Counted from the first letter of the stretch, positions 42,101 through 50,881 are shown. The stretch is DNA of 64,000 nt from CAWJPW01 sp963844845 (GCA_963844845.1 CAWJPW010000003.1:186001-250000), one strand, 5' to 3'. Numbers and translations: made by a program. Notes: generated from the sequence alone by a model not told the origin.

Positions 42101-44357
42101 TCGCCACCCCGCTGGCAGCGACCACCGACAGGGTGTTGAAGGCCGGCACCGTGTCCGGGTCGGAGTCGTTGGCCAGCACGTTGGTCGCCGCAGTCGCAGC
42201 TGCCAGCGCTGTCGGTGTCGCACCGCCCGCCGCCAGCTGGGTGTTGCCGGCGGTGTAGTAGGTGTCGGGCGCCGCGCTCGGCGGCTCGTTGACGTCCAGG
42301 ACGGTGATCGTGACGGTGGCCGTGTCGGACAGCGGGGGAGTGCCGTCGTCGGTGATCTGGACGGTAAGAGAGAAGCTGGGGGTGGCCTCGAAGTTCACGG
42401 CCGCGGCGTTGGCCACGGTGATCTGGCCGGAGGTGGCGCCGATGGTGAAGGCGCCGCCGGTGTTGCCTGCGGTGATGGACCAGGCGTAGGTCTCGCCGGC
42501 GTCGGGGTCGGTGAACGCCAGGGTGCCGAGCACGGTGGCGTTGGGGCTGTTCTCGGCGATGGAGAAGCCCTGGTCCGCCAGCACTGGTGGCTCGTTGGCG
42601 TTGGCGAGATTGACGGTGATGGTGGCGCTGCCCGAAAGCGGCGGCGAGCCGTTGTCGGTGACCTGGACGGTGAGGGAGAAGCTGGGGTTGGTCTCGAAGT
42701 CGAGGGCAGAGGCGTTGGCGACGGTGATCTGCCCGGTGGCCGGGCCGATGGTGAAGGCGCCGGCGGTGTTGCCGGCGGTGATGGCGTAGCTGAGGGCCTG
42801 TGTCGGCACGTCCTGGTCGCTGGTGCTGACAGTGCCCACCACCGTCGCGGCCGGGCTGTTCTCGGGCAGGCTGAAGGTCGCCGGCGTGACCACCGGCGCG
42901 TCGTTGACGTCGTTGAGGTTCACGGTGACGGTGGCAGTGCCCGAAAGCGGCGGCGAGCCGTTGTCGGTGACCTGGACGGTGAGGGAGAAGCTGGGGGTGG
43001 TCTCGAAGTCCACCGCGGCGGCGTTAGCGACGGTGATCTGGCCTGAGGCGGCGCCGATGGTGAAGGCGCCGCCGGTGTTGCCAGCGGTGATGGCGTAGGT
43101 GAAGCTCTCGCTCGCCTGCTCGGGGTCGCTGAAGCCGATGGGGGCGCCCACCGGGGTCGCGGCGGGGCTGTTCTCGTCGATGGCGAAGGTAGCCCCAGTC
43201 ACCGCCGGCGGGTCGTTGACGCCGCTCACCGTGACCGTCACGGTGCCGGTGTCGCTCGCGCCGTTGCCGTCGTCGATGGTGTAGGTGAAGGTGTCGTCGA
43301 TACTGTCGCCGGCGCTGAGGGCCTGCAGGGAGGAAGCGCCGGTGGGGTCGTAGGTGAGGTCGCCGTTGGCGGCGACCGTGACGGCCGCGCCCTCGGCGCT
43401 GGTGGCGTCGAAGGCGCTCACGGTAAGCGGGTCGCTGTCGGGGTCGGAGTCGACCCCGGAGCCGTTGTCGGCGAGCACGTTGACGCTGCTGAGCACGGTG
43501 TCCTCGTCGGTGGCGAAGCTGTCGGGCTCGGCCAGCGGAGGAGCGTTGGGGGTGAGGTCGAAACGGAAGACCAGGATGGCGCCGGCCCCCGCCCGGGCGG
43601 CGACACCGTAGGCGGCGAGGATGTCCACCTGGCTCGGTGCGTCACCCGAGGGGTCGGTGGCGAGCGGTGAGATGCCGGCCCAGTCCGAGGCGTCGCCGTC
43701 GGGCGTGGGCAGGAAGGCGGCCCAGGCGGCGCCGATTCCCCCGACCAGCAGCACGACCCCCAACACTGCGGCGACGCGGCTCGAGCGCCGCCGCAGCACC
43801 AGCACGCCGGCGCCGGAGAGTAGCGCCGCCAGGAGTAGGAGGCCCCAGGTGCCGACGGTTGGGATGCCCGCCGCCTGGCCGAGGTCGAGGATGATGGCGT
43901 TGCCGCCCGGACTCCCGGTGGTGGAGAGCAGGGCGTCGCCGCTTGCGCCCACGAGGAGCGAGGCGAAGCCGAGCCGAAGAGTGCCGGCGGCCGGTGGCGG
44001 CAGCTCGAGGCCGGTCTCGAGCACCGTGGGGGTACTGCTGGCGCCGGGCGCGAGCGGCCACGGGGGTGCGGCGGGCGAGGTCACCGCGACCGGAGCGCCG
44101 AGGCTTCCGCCGCTGCACTCCTGGACCACCACGGAGGTGACGGTCTTGCTGTCGAGGTCGACGGTGGTGACGAGCACCCGTTCGACGCCGGTGAACGGTC
44201 CGTCGGCCGTGGCGATCGTGCATCCGGTGCCGGCGTTGTCGTCGGCGTCCACCAGCACCCGAAAATCCCCGGTGGCGGCGGCCGCGGGGCGCGGGACCAG
44301 GACCAGAGCGAGGGTGAGGGCGGCGAGAACGGGGAGCACGCGGTGGCGGGGCATCAT
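39174..44357 (-). CDS. Giant surface protein: internal IPTLxxWG-like signal, cadherin-type repeats, beta helix
   Basis: This 1727-residue protein has a signal peptide (residues 1-28) and an N-terminal domain of about 135 residues. Then comes IPTVGTWG at 165-172, a membrane helix to 188, RRR at 189-191 and a second helix at about 195-215. The first part alone would be a complete IPTLxxWG-CTERM exosortase substrate; here about 1500 residues follow. Residues about 270-378 and 694-805 are VCBS/tandem-95-like; three cadherin-like repeats lie at about 380-690 (each with DENSPAAT-like start and ITVANA core). From about 808 (WYVKNDEAAGGDGT) to the end is a long right-handed beta helix with many short turns. 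The gene is followed by the tail-collar trio. Confidence 0.85.
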   Translation of the reverse strand: MMPRHRVLPVLAALTLALVLVPRPAAAATGDFRVLVDADDNAGTGCTIATADGPFTGVERVLVTTVDLDSKTVTSVVVQECSGGSLGAPVAVTSPAAPPWPLAPGASSTPTVLETGLELPPPAAGTLRLGFASLLVGASGDALLSTTGSPGGNAIILDLGQAAGIPTVGTWGLLLLAALLSGAGVLVLRRRSSRVAAVLGVVLLVGGIGAAWAAFLPTPDGDASDWAGISPLATDPSGDAPSQVDILAAYGVAARAGAGAILVFRFDLTPNAPPLAEPDSFATDEDTVLSSVNVLADNGSGVDSDPDSDPLTVSAFDATSAEGAAVTVAANGDLTYDPTGASSLQALSAGDSIDDTFTYTIDDGNGASDTGTVTVTVSGVNDPPAVTGATFAIDENSPAATPVGAPIGFSDPEQASESFTYAITAGNTGGAFTIGAASGQITVANAAAVDFETTPSFSLTVQVTDNGSPPLSGTATVTVNLNDVNDAPVVTPATFSLPENSPAATVVGTVSTSDQDVPTQALSYAITAGNTAGAFTIGPATGQITVANASALDFETNPSFSLTVQVTDNGSPPLSGSATITVNLANANEPPVLADQGFSIAENSPNATVLGTLAFTDPDAGETYAWSITAGNTGGAFTIGATSGQITVANAAAVNFEATPSFSLTVQITDDGTPPLSDTATVTITVLDVNEPPSAAPDTYYTAGNTQLAAGGATPTALAAATAATNVLANDSDPDTVPAFNTLSVVAASGVATSKGGTVDIAANGSFVYTPPPGVDATIADPDTFTYALSDGTNTVAGTVSVVIEQMIWYVKNDEAAGGDGTSTTPFDTLAAAASSSSAGEILYVFTGDGTSVGQDQGVALLDGQHLIGQGVPLVATVNGTPLTLVTAGTRPRIANTNAGGDGVTVTASTANGDRNGMAVRGLTISGDRHAVAIAATDAASLDVGLTSCALAGGSGAGLVVDGTGTTGAVAVTDLAALTASAAGGGGGLVLDDVVFDADPATPTFDTVAGGALSVGSTSSPGDIQGDGLHLAAVRGDLQLDTLTIGNQSGTGLLVSTPDASFNPATGSGFRLQTTGGAITTASGEALHVVNAAIGTAFSNLSSASSPGAGLTLDGVAGSLTVSGGTTVTNPTLQGIAVTATSANATFSQSGTTQVTGTGTQRILVDTSTGTVAFGNTQVTGGTDGISLQNNSAGVRTFGTLAVTGGSGSGVVVNGNSGGSTTFSGSTKTISTPGHPGVTLTGNTGHTMSFTGGGLAVTSTTAAGFTASGGGTVIVTGTGNTVTATTGAAVSITGTTIGASGVTFESLSSSGGTTPGLTLTNTGTTGPFSVTGDGAAAANGTGGTIANTTGNVDGVMLSNAANVTLARMNINNNSRNGVYGSNVAGLTLSYCSLAGNADQVSPDEAGILLEEATGAVTLTGTTVSNSFENNIKVANTLATPLTMTVAGSTLQNSGASTVAGHDLLFSGAATADMTLNVSGSTFTGSITPGALTANGILADTAGGTMSVEVTSSTFQSNNVGVGVSASGAGSMTFNIHDNPVITSSRSNAINVFTNASHTGTMSGHIENNVIGSSGVTGSGCLLGEGVRISNEGTGTTTVLVTGNTIREIGDGTGSGFEGVYVNEAVGGGTTNATITNNTLDQIRDDRGINCQVIIAGATLCSDIANNTLTNIYSPTPIRVRQTAGTHNVRQLDPAGSADPNRLDTINGGVAVSVAGTINFNAGACPQP

Positions 44358-44530
44358 GACTCCGATCGGAAGCTCGTCATGGCAGTGCGAGAAGGGCCAG
44401 GGCAGGGCTCAAGGCCCGGCGACAGCGAGCAACTGACGCAAGGAGCGTGGTCGCGGCCATGACCCTCTCCCTCTGACGATCGATGAAGGCCCGTGATTGC
44501 AAGCTCTCCATGGTACTACGGACCAGTCTG
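44358..44530. other. Upstream region of the giant surface protein gene
   Basis: A 173-bp gap between two minus-strand genes. It presumably carries the promoter of the giant gene. I see a GGAGAGGG-like purine stretch but no box pair good enough to call. Confidence 0.4.
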
Positions 44531-45082
44531 TCAAGGCGAGCCGGCGGCCTCGACCTGAGGAGCGGGCCGCTTGGGGGCGAAGTAGCCGTGGTACTGCTGC
44601 CGGACCTCCTGCACCGAGGAGATTGCATCGGGGTCCACGTCACGGATGCGCTCGAGCAGCTCCGGCAGGCGGCGCCGGTGGGCCACCGAGAAGACGACCC
44701 CCACCTCGGAGCCGCGGCCGCCGCGGGCCTCCACGTAGGTCACGCCGAAACCCGCCGAGGTGAGCGGGTCCACCATCGCGTTGTGGTTTCGCGTGATCAC
44801 CCGCACCACCACGTCGCCGAGGCGAAGGCGGCGGTCGAGGGTCAGCCCGATGTAGGTGCCGGCGGCGAAGCCGGCGCCGTAGCCGAGGATGCGATAGACG
44901 TCGAGAGGGCCGCTCACCACCCCGGCAACGGCGGTGATGAACACCGAGACCTCGACGAAGCCGATGAGCGCCGAGAGCGTCCGGCGTCCCTGGATGGTGA
45001 GGATGAGCCGCAGTGTGCCCAGTGACACGTCGACGCAGCGCAGGCAGAAGATGACCAGAGCGGCGATAAGGGAAGCGACCAT
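44531..45082 (-). CDS. DUF5698/DUF2179 (UPF0316) membrane protein
   Basis: This protein of about 183 residues has three N-terminal membrane helices (VASLIAALVIFC, SALIGFVEVSVFITAVAGVV, LGYGAGFAAGTYIG) followed by a DUF2179 domain (VVVRVITRNHNAMVDPLT). This matches the UPF0316 layout. Function is unknown. ATG 45082 is chosen because family similarity starts there; the frame is open for 16 more codons upstream. Confidence 0.85.
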   Translation of the reverse strand: MVASLIAALVIFCLRCVDVSLGTLRLILTIQGRRTLSALIGFVEVSVFITAVAGVVSGPLDVYRILGYGAGFAAGTYIGLTLDRRLRLGDVVVRVITRNHNAMVDPLTSAGFGVTYVEARGGRGSEVGVVFSVAHRRRLPELLERIRDVDPDAISSVQEVRQQYHGYFAPKRPAPQVEAAGSP

Positions 45083-45143
45083 GACAGACCCCCAGGGCCC
45101 CGATTGTACGCATGCCGCGGCTGCAGTCACCGGCGGAGCGTCG

Positions 45144-45149
45144 TAGAAT
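45144..45149 (+). promoter_or_regulatory. -10 box of corA
   Basis: TAGAAT lies 37 nt before the GTG at 45187. No clear -35 is present. Confidence 0.4.
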
Positions 45150-45186
45150 CAGACAACGCCCACAAGGCATCGACCGGGGAGGGATC

Positions 45187-46257
45187 GTGTTCCGTCGTTT
45201 CAAGCGTTACAGCCCGCCGGGGACTGCACCCGGCACGATGCAGCGGCCGGAGGGCCCGCCGGTCGCTTCGACCTTGGAGCTCATCGGGTATGACTCTGAG
45301 CGCTACGAGGCCATCCAGCTCGCAGGAGTCGGCGAGCTGCCGCGTCCGGAGGGCCGAGGAGTGGCGTGGCTCAACGTCGTCGGCCACGACCCCGATGTCC
45401 TGGAGGAGCTGCGCGGCCGGCTCGACATCCATCCGCTCGTGATGGAGGACGTGGTCAACGTGGGCCAGCGGCCCAAGATGGAGGACTACGGGAGTTACCT
45501 GTTCATCATCGTCGACCTCCTGCGCCGGAGCGAAGGTGACAACGGCCTCGACAAGGAGCAGGTGAGTCTGATCCTGGCGCCCGGCCTGCTGGTGTCCATC
45601 CAGGAGCGCCCCGGCGACGTCTTCGAGCCGGTGCGCGCACGCCTGCGGGCGAGCAAGGGGCGCATTCGTGGGGCCGGCACCGACTACCTGGCCTACGCCC
45701 TCATCGACGCCGTCGTCGATCATTTCTTCCCGCTGCTGGAGGACATGGGCGAGGACGTCGAGGAGCTCGAGGAGAGGCTGGTGGAGGAGTCGGACACCCA
45801 CGACATGGCGGCGCTGCACCGTCTGCGGCGGAGCCTGCTGGCGCTGCGCAAGTCCGCATGGCCACTGCGCGAGATGTTGAGCGCGCTGCTGCGGCCCGAC
45901 ACCGAGCTCGTTACCGACGACACCCGCGTCTTCCTGCGCGACGTGTATGACCATGCGGTGCAGGTCATCGACATGATCGAGACCTACAGGGAGATGGTGT
46001 CCAGCCTCATCGACCTCTACCTGTCGAGCCTCTCAAACCGGCTCAACGAGGTGATGAAGGTGCTCACGGTGATCGCCACGATCTTCATCCCGCTTTCCTT
46101 CATCGCCGGCGTCTACGGCATGAACTTCAGCCACGACGCGAGCCCGTTCAACATGCCCGAGCTGGAGTGGCGCTACGGCTACTTCTTCGCCCTCGGCATC
46201 ATGGCGGCGGTGGCGATAGGCTTGCTCGGGTTCTTCCGCCGGCGGAGGTGGATCTGA
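45187..46257 (+). CDS. corA: CorA-type magnesium/cobalt transporter
   Basis: This protein of about 356 residues has the large cytoplasmic CorA domain with long helices and two C-terminal membrane helices. The selectivity signature GMN is at 311-313 (VYGMNF). CorA pentamers import Mg2+ and can carry Co2+ or Ni2+. GTG 45187 follows GGGGAGGG at 45176-45183; an upstream start at 45112 would give a poorly conserved N-terminus. It ends convergently with mlaD. Confidence 0.93.
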   Translation: MFRRFKRYSPPGTAPGTMQRPEGPPVASTLELIGYDSERYEAIQLAGVGELPRPEGRGVAWLNVVGHDPDVLEELRGRLDIHPLVMEDVVNVGQRPKMEDYGSYLFIIVDLLRRSEGDNGLDKEQVSLILAPGLLVSIQERPGDVFEPVRARLRASKGRIRGAGTDYLAYALIDAVVDHFFPLLEDMGEDVEELEERLVEESDTHDMAALHRLRRSLLALRKSAWPLREMLSALLRPDTELVTDDTRVFLRDVYDHAVQVIDMIETYREMVSSLIDLYLSSLSNRLNEVMKVLTVIATIFIPLSFIAGVYGMNFSHDASPFNMPELEWRYGYFFALGIMAAVAIGLLGFFRRRRWI

Positions 46258-46287
46258 GGCCGACCGCCCGGATGCCGCCTCCTCGAG

Positions 46288-47451
46288 CTACCGTCCTGTG
46301 TCGTCCGGCGGCTGCGCCTTCTCCTCGATCTCCTCACCCTTCTTGCGCCGGTTACGGATGAACCACGACATGACCTTCGACGACTTGACGCCGCGGACGA
46401 CGTTCTCCAGGTCCTGGTAGATCTGCGGGTCGTTGATGAAGGCGCCAGCCGTGCCCTGGCCCTCGTCGAGCTTGGCCGAGACCGAGCGAAGGTGGGCCAT
46501 GAGGCCCTCGAGGTCGCCCAGGAAATCATCGGCGTACTTCCTGTCGGAGAGCAGCCGGGGCAGCGTGCCCTGGCCCGAGGAGAGCTCCTCGGCGGCGGCT
46601 TCGAGGGCGAGGCTCGCCTCATGCACCGCCTCCAGCGTCTCCTCGATCCGCTTGCGGCCCTCGGGGTCGCGCATGAGTGCGGCGTAGGTGGACTCCGGGT
46701 TGTCCATGTCCTTGCGCACCCGAAGTGAGACCTGCCGCAAGGTGCGCACCGTGTCCTCGAGCTCTGCGAGCATGCTCTTCACTCTCGGATCGTCGGTGAC
46801 GAGCATGCCGAGCAGGCCCTGTCCCTTCTCGATCCGGTCGAGGATCGTGTTGGTGGTGTCCAGCGTGCGCCGCATGGTCTCACCGATGGGCTCGCCGTGC
46901 TCGGGGTTTCGGGTGAGGTCGCCGAGGAGGCCCTCGCCCGCCTCGACCCGCTGCAGGATCACGCGCAGGCTCGCCGAGATGGCGAGGAGGTTGTCCATGA
47001 GGTCCTCGCCTCCGGCGAGGAACTGGCTGATCTCCGGTGGGCTCTGGCCCTGCACCAGGCCACCGGGGGGTACCGGCGGCTGGTCAGCCGAACCGGCGGT
47101 GAGGGCGAGGTACTTCTCTCCCAGCAGACCGAGGGTCTTCACCGTCGCCCGCGTGTCCTGGCGGATGCGGCTGTCGTACACCTTCTGGACGCTGAAGGTG
47201 ACCCGAATGAGAGGGTTGGCCGGGTCGCGCGGCAGCGTGATCCGCTTGACAAAGCCCACCTTGACGCCGTCCATGTTGACCGCCGCGCCGTCGGTCAGCC
47301 CCTCCACGTTGGCGAGGCTGGTGTGGTACTCGAGGTGGGGGCTGAGGAGCTGCTGGCGCTTGCCGATGAGGAGGATGGCGGCACCCAGCAGGACCAACGC
47401 GGTGGCCGCGAGCATCCCGACCCTGATCGTGTGCCGTGTCTCGTCACGCAT
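46288..47451 (-). CDS. mlaD: MlaD-type MCE protein of a lipid ABC transporter
   Basis: This 387-residue protein has an N-terminal membrane anchor (VGMLAATALVLLGAAILLIG), then one MCE domain (ADGAAVNMDGVKVGFVKRI-like segment, LGLLGEKYLAL), then a long helical tail with repeated GEGLLG/GQGLLG motifs. MCE proteins form hexameric rings that carry phospholipid between membranes. It overlaps mlaF by 8 bp and closes the mlaE-mlaF-mlaD operon. The helical tail is longer than in E. coli MlaD. Confidence 0.9.
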   Translation of the reverse strand: MRDETRHTIRVGMLAATALVLLGAAILLIGKRQQLLSPHLEYHTSLANVEGLTDGAAVNMDGVKVGFVKRITLPRDPANPLIRVTFSVQKVYDSRIRQDTRATVKTLGLLGEKYLALTAGSADQPPVPPGGLVQGQSPPEISQFLAGGEDLMDNLLAISASLRVILQRVEAGEGLLGDLTRNPEHGEPIGETMRRTLDTTNTILDRIEKGQGLLGMLVTDDPRVKSMLAELEDTVRTLRQVSLRVRKDMDNPESTYAALMRDPEGRKRIEETLEAVHEASLALEAAAEELSSGQGTLPRLLSDRKYADDFLGDLEGLMAHLRSVSAKLDEGQGTAGAFINDPQIYQDLENVVRGVKSSKVMSWFIRNRRKKGEEIEEKAQPPDDTGR

Positions 47452-48193
47452 GATGTCCTCCCGCTAAGAAGAACTCGCGCACCTGGGGGGGGCTCTCCGA
47501 ACCCGCCTCCCGTACCGTGCCCGAGAAGATGAACGACCCCTCGTGAAGGAAAACCACGCGCTGTGCGACCCTTTCAACCAGCGAAACCTCGTGGGTCACC
47601 ACCACCGAGGTCGTGCCGAGGCGGCGGTCGAGGTCGATGATGAGCTCGGCGATGGCTCGCCCGGTCACCGGATCGAGGCCAGTGGTGGGCTCGTCGTAGA
47701 GGATGACCTCGGGCTCCAGCGCCAGGGCCCGTGCGAGAGCCACACGCTTGCGCATGCCGCCTGACAGCTCCGGCGGCATCAGCTCCTCGATCCCCTCGAG
47801 CTGGACCATTCCGAGGAGCTCGCTGGCGCGGACGCGGATCTCGCTCTCGGACAGCCGCCGGTGCTCGCGCAGGGGGAATGCGACGTTGTCGAGGACGGTC
47901 ATCGAGTCGAACAGGGCTCCCCATTGAAAGAGATAGCTCACGCGCCGGCGCAGGTCGACGAGGTTCTTCTCGGCCAGCTCCGATACCGGCTGGTCGAGCA
48001 CAACCACTCGTCCGCTGTCGATCTGGACGAGCCCGTTGATGGTCTTCAGCGTGACCGACTTGCCCGAGCCCGAGGCGCCGAGGATGGCGACCGTCTCGCC
48101 GCGCACCACTTCGAGCCGGACGTCGCGGAGCACCTGGTGGGAGCCGAACGACTTGCTGACCCCGTCGAGGAGGATGGCTGGGGTGTCGCTCAT
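47444..48193 (-). CDS. mlaF: MlaF-type ABC transporter ATP-binding protein
   Basis: This protein of about 249 residues has Walker A GASGSGKSVTLK (K45), signature LSGGMRKRVALARAL and Walker B VILYDEPTTGLDP. The sequence around GLDPVTGRAIAELI is typical of MlaF. ATG 48193 overlaps the mlaE stop (ATGA). It powers retrograde or anterograde phospholipid transfer with MlaE and MlaD. Confidence 0.93.
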   Translation of the reverse strand: MSDTPAILLDGVSKSFGSHQVLRDVRLEVVRGETVAILGASGSGKSVTLKTINGLVQIDSGRVVVLDQPVSELAEKNLVDLRRRVSYLFQWGALFDSMTVLDNVAFPLREHRRLSESEIRVRASELLGMVQLEGIEELMPPELSGGMRKRVALARALALEPEVILYDEPTTGLDPVTGRAIAELIIDLDRRLGTTSVVVTHEVSLVERVAQRVVFLHEGSFIFSGTVREAGSESPPQVREFFLAGGHHA

Positions 48194-48966
48194 AGGCTGA
48201 GGAACAGGCGTGTGACGAAGAAGTCCACGACCAGGACGCCGATGGCCGCCGCGTGGACGGTGTTGGTGGTCGCCTTGCCGACACCGTCGGCGCCGCCTGA
48301 CGCGTTGAGCCCGTTGTAGCAGCCGACGATGGCGATGAGGAAGGCGAAGAAGAAGGTCTTGCCGAGGCCCGAGGCGAGGTCGTGGAAGGTCAGAAGCCGG
48401 AAGGAGTGCTGGAGGTAGAACGTTGCGGTGAGCCCCTCCTGGTACACGCCGATGAGCATGCCGCCGAGGATTCCCAGGGTGTCGGCCAGAATGGTGAGTA
48501 GCGGGAGGGCGATCAGCACCCCCCACACCCGCGGGACCACGAGCTTGCGGACCGGATCGGCGCCCATCGAGCGGAGTGCATCCACCTGCTCGGTCACCTG
48601 CATGCTGCCGAGCTCGGCGGTGATGCCGGCGCCGACTCGTCCACCGACCATCAGTGCCGTGAGCACCGGGCCGAGCTCGCGGACCAGCGAGATGGCCACC
48701 ACCTCGGCCACGTACATCCTGCCGCCGAACTGGGCCAGCGCGTAGCCGGTCTGCAGCGCCAGCACCATGCCGGTGAACACGGCGATGACGTTGGTCAGGT
48801 TGAGGGTGCCGAGGCCGATCCGGTCGAGCTGGCGCAGGCTCTCGCGGAGCTCGAAGGGCGGCGTCACCATGCGAACGAGCACCTGCCCCGAGAGGCGAAC
48901 GGCACCCCCGAGGTGGAGGATTGGTCCCTCCACGAAGTTCAGGGCAGCGGTTGTCGCCATATTCAT
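48190..48966 (-). CDS. mlaE: MlaE-type ABC transporter permease
   Basis: This protein of about 258 residues has five or six hydrophobic segments and the family core VRELGPVLTALMVGGRVGAGITAELG, here split by turns, followed by EQVDALRSMGADP. First gene of the minus-strand mlaEFD set. The start may be ATG 48966 or ATG 48960; a TACCAT box at 48969-48974 ends 2 or 8 nt before them, which favours the second if the transcript is leaderless. Confidence 0.92.
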   Translation of the reverse strand: MNMATTAALNFVEGPILHLGGAVRLSGQVLVRMVTPPFELRESLRQLDRIGLGTLNLTNVIAVFTGMVLALQTGYALAQFGGRMYVAEVVAISLVRELGPVLTALMVGGRVGAGITAELGSMQVTEQVDALRSMGADPVRKLVVPRVWGVLIALPLLTILADTLGILGGMLIGVYQEGLTATFYLQHSFRLLTFHDLASGLGKTFFFAFLIAIVGCYNGLNASGGADGVGKATTNTVHAAAIGVLVVDFFVTRLFLSL

Positions 48967-49005
48967 GGATGGTAGCGCAGCCGGAAAGGGCCGGGCAACC
49001 GAGCG

Positions 49006-49034
49006 TTGTCCGGCTCTCCGCGAGAGACTACAAT
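49006..49034 (+). promoter_or_regulatory. Sigma70 promoter of ribH-nusB
   Basis: TTGTCC at 49006-49011, 17-bp spacer, TACAAT at 49029-49034. Both boxes are good for this GC content. The leader of about 18 nt carries AAAGGAGG at 49045-49052. Confidence 0.6.
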
Positions 49035-49058
49035 CGAACCCTCGAAAGGAGGCCCGCC

Positions 49059-49532
49059 GTGCACGTCGAAGAAGGAATCCTGGATGCCGCGGGGCTCAAG
49101 ATCGCGCTGGTGGTGAGCCGCTTCAACGAGGCGATCACGTCGCGGCTGGAATCGGGGGCGGTGGACTGCCTCCTTCGGCATGGCAGCAAAGACGACGACC
49201 TCACCATCTTCAGGGTGCCCGGGGCGTGGGAAATCCCCATTGTCGCCGCCAAGCTGGCCACCACCGCCCGCTTCGATGCCGTCGTCTGCCTGGGGGCCCT
49301 CATCCGCGGCGGAACCGCTCACTTCGACCTCATCGCCGCCGAGGTGGCCAAGGGCGTGGCGCAGGCGGCGATGGCCTCGCAGGTTCCGGTGACCTTCGGT
49401 GTGATCACCGCCGAGACTCTGGAGCAGGCGGTTGAGCGAGCCGGCAGCAAGCAGGGGAACAAGGGCTGGGACGCGGCGCTGGCCGCCATCGAGATGGCCC
49501 GGCTTTTCCGCGGTCTCGACGGGAGGGTGTGA
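49059..49532 (+). CDS. ribH: 6,7-dimethyl-8-ribityllumazine synthase
   Basis: This protein of about 157 residues is lumazine synthase of riboflavin synthesis. Landmarks: SRFNEAIT, VPGAWEIPIVA, CLGALIRGGTAHFD with the catalytic H88, FGVITAETLEQA and RAGSKQGNKGWDAA. The usual GDT next to the histidine reads GGT here. GTG 49059 follows a strong ribosome site; upstream in-frame codons are not conserved. The nusB start directly abuts its stop, a widespread ribH-nusB arrangement. Confidence 0.95.
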   Translation: MHVEEGILDAAGLKIALVVSRFNEAITSRLESGAVDCLLRHGSKDDDLTIFRVPGAWEIPIVAAKLATTARFDAVVCLGALIRGGTAHFDLIAAEVAKGVAQAAMASQVPVTFGVITAETLEQAVERAGSKQGNKGWDAALAAIEMARLFRGLDGRV

Positions 49533-49946
49533 ATGGGTGTGCGCCGTCGTGCGCGCGAGCTGGCCCTGCAGCTGCTCTACCGCCACGAACTCACCGGCGC
49601 GCCACCCGGGGCGATGCAGGGCGACTTCGAGGAGTGGCAGCGGGCCCCAGACGAGGTGCGCAGCTTCGCAGGCCAGCTGCTTGACGGCACGCTTGCCCAC
49701 CTCGACGAGATCGACCGCGAGCTCACCGAGCAGACAGCACACTGGCGCCTCGAGAGGCTGGCCGCGGTGGACCGCAACATCCTCCGCGTGGCCATGTACG
49801 AGCTCCTCCATCATCCTGACACTCCCCCCGCCGTGGTGATCGACGAGGCCATCGAGATCGCCAAGCGCTACGGTGCCGAGGACTCCGCCCGCTTCGTCAA
49901 CGGCGTTCTGGACGGCTTCGTCAAGCGGCGGAGCCACGTATCGTGA
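49533..49946 (+). CDS. nusB: Transcription antitermination factor NusB
   Basis: This 137-residue all-helical protein has the NusB features RRRARELALQLLYRHEL, DRNILRVAMYELLH and the C-terminal VVIDEAIEIAKRYG with FVNGVLDG. It binds boxA RNA with S10 for rRNA antitermination. It abuts ribH and overlaps the next gene (GTGA). Confidence 0.95.
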   Translation: MGVRRRARELALQLLYRHELTGAPPGAMQGDFEEWQRAPDEVRSFAGQLLDGTLAHLDEIDRELTEQTAHWRLERLAAVDRNILRVAMYELLHHPDTPPAVVIDEAIEIAKRYGAEDSARFVNGVLDGFVKRRSHVS

Positions 49947-50881
49947 GGTTGCTCGCGGCGGCGGCGTCGATTCTCGTCGCCACGACAGCACTGGCCCAGG
50001 ATGCTACCTACCTCGTGCGCTCCCTGCAGCCGCCGGTACCGGTGAGCTGCAATGGCTACCAGCAGACAGTCACGCAACGACCCGACGGCGCGTTCCTCGT
50101 CCACGTCGCCGTCGAGCTCGACCCCATCGGGAGCGTGGGGAGCTACAGGAGCCTGCCACCCATCCGCGAGGTGATTCCCGCGAGCTTCCGGCTCCCCCGG
50201 GCGCTCCTGCCGGCACTCCGCCACGAAGCGTCCGCCTGGGACGTGGCCACTGACGTGCTGCGGTACGCCGCCCGACATCTCGAGGTGATTCCCGAGGATG
50301 AGCGTCCGCAGGACGCGGGCTCGGTGCTCGCCCGCGGCGGCGGGCGGTGCTCGGGTGTCGCCAACGCCACCGTCGCCCTCCTTCTGGCCTCCCGCTTCGA
50401 GGCACACACGGTAAGCGGGGTGCTGGTGGGGCCCGCTCGCACCGTTGCGCACCGCTGGCTAGAGTGTCGTCTGCCCGGCGCTGGCTGGGTGCCCACCGAT
50501 CCCACCCTGGGATTGTGGGTGGTCACCCCGCGGCATCTCACATTCGCTGCGCCCCTCGAGGCAACGCCGGCTGTCGAGGTGCGCGCCGCACCCGCCGACG
50601 TCGTGGCACCACTGCGGGTGGCGGACGGGCTTCCCGTACGTCCCAATCGCGGCGCCGAGCTGGTGTGCCGGGTTGTCGGTGCGCCCTCGGGCGCGATGGT
50701 TGAGCTCGAAGGTCCGGGTGGTCAGGTGCGCAGGATCTGGGCGGCTCCCGAGGGTCGGGTGCGGGGGCTGCTGCCGGGCCGGTGGCGCGTGGCGGTGCTC
50801 AGCGGCGGTCGAGTGGTGAGCCGAGCGACTGTGAGCCTCGAGAGCGGAGGCGCTCACAGCTTGGCACTGCGCGTACCGTAG
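49943..50881 (+). CDS. Exported transglutaminase-like protein
   Basis: This 312-residue protein has a signal peptide (LLAAAASILVATTALA), a transglutaminase/protease-like core with triad C136 (GGGRCSGVAN), H170 (VAHRWLE) and D186 (PTDPTLG), and a beta-rich C-terminal domain. It is unrelated in layout to the TgpA-type protein at 14225. It is coupled to nusB by a GTGA overlap. Possibly an envelope peptidase or protein cross-linker. Confidence 0.82.
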   Translation: MRLLAAAASILVATTALAQDATYLVRSLQPPVPVSCNGYQQTVTQRPDGAFLVHVAVELDPIGSVGSYRSLPPIREVIPASFRLPRALLPALRHEASAWDVATDVLRYAARHLEVIPEDERPQDAGSVLARGGGRCSGVANATVALLLASRFEAHTVSGVLVGPARTVAHRWLECRLPGAGWVPTDPTLGLWVVTPRHLTFAAPLEATPAVEVRAAPADVVAPLRVADGLPVRPNRGAELVCRVVGAPSGAMVELEGPGGQVRRIWAAPEGRVRGLLPGRWRVAVLSGGRVVSRATVSLESGGAHSLALRVP

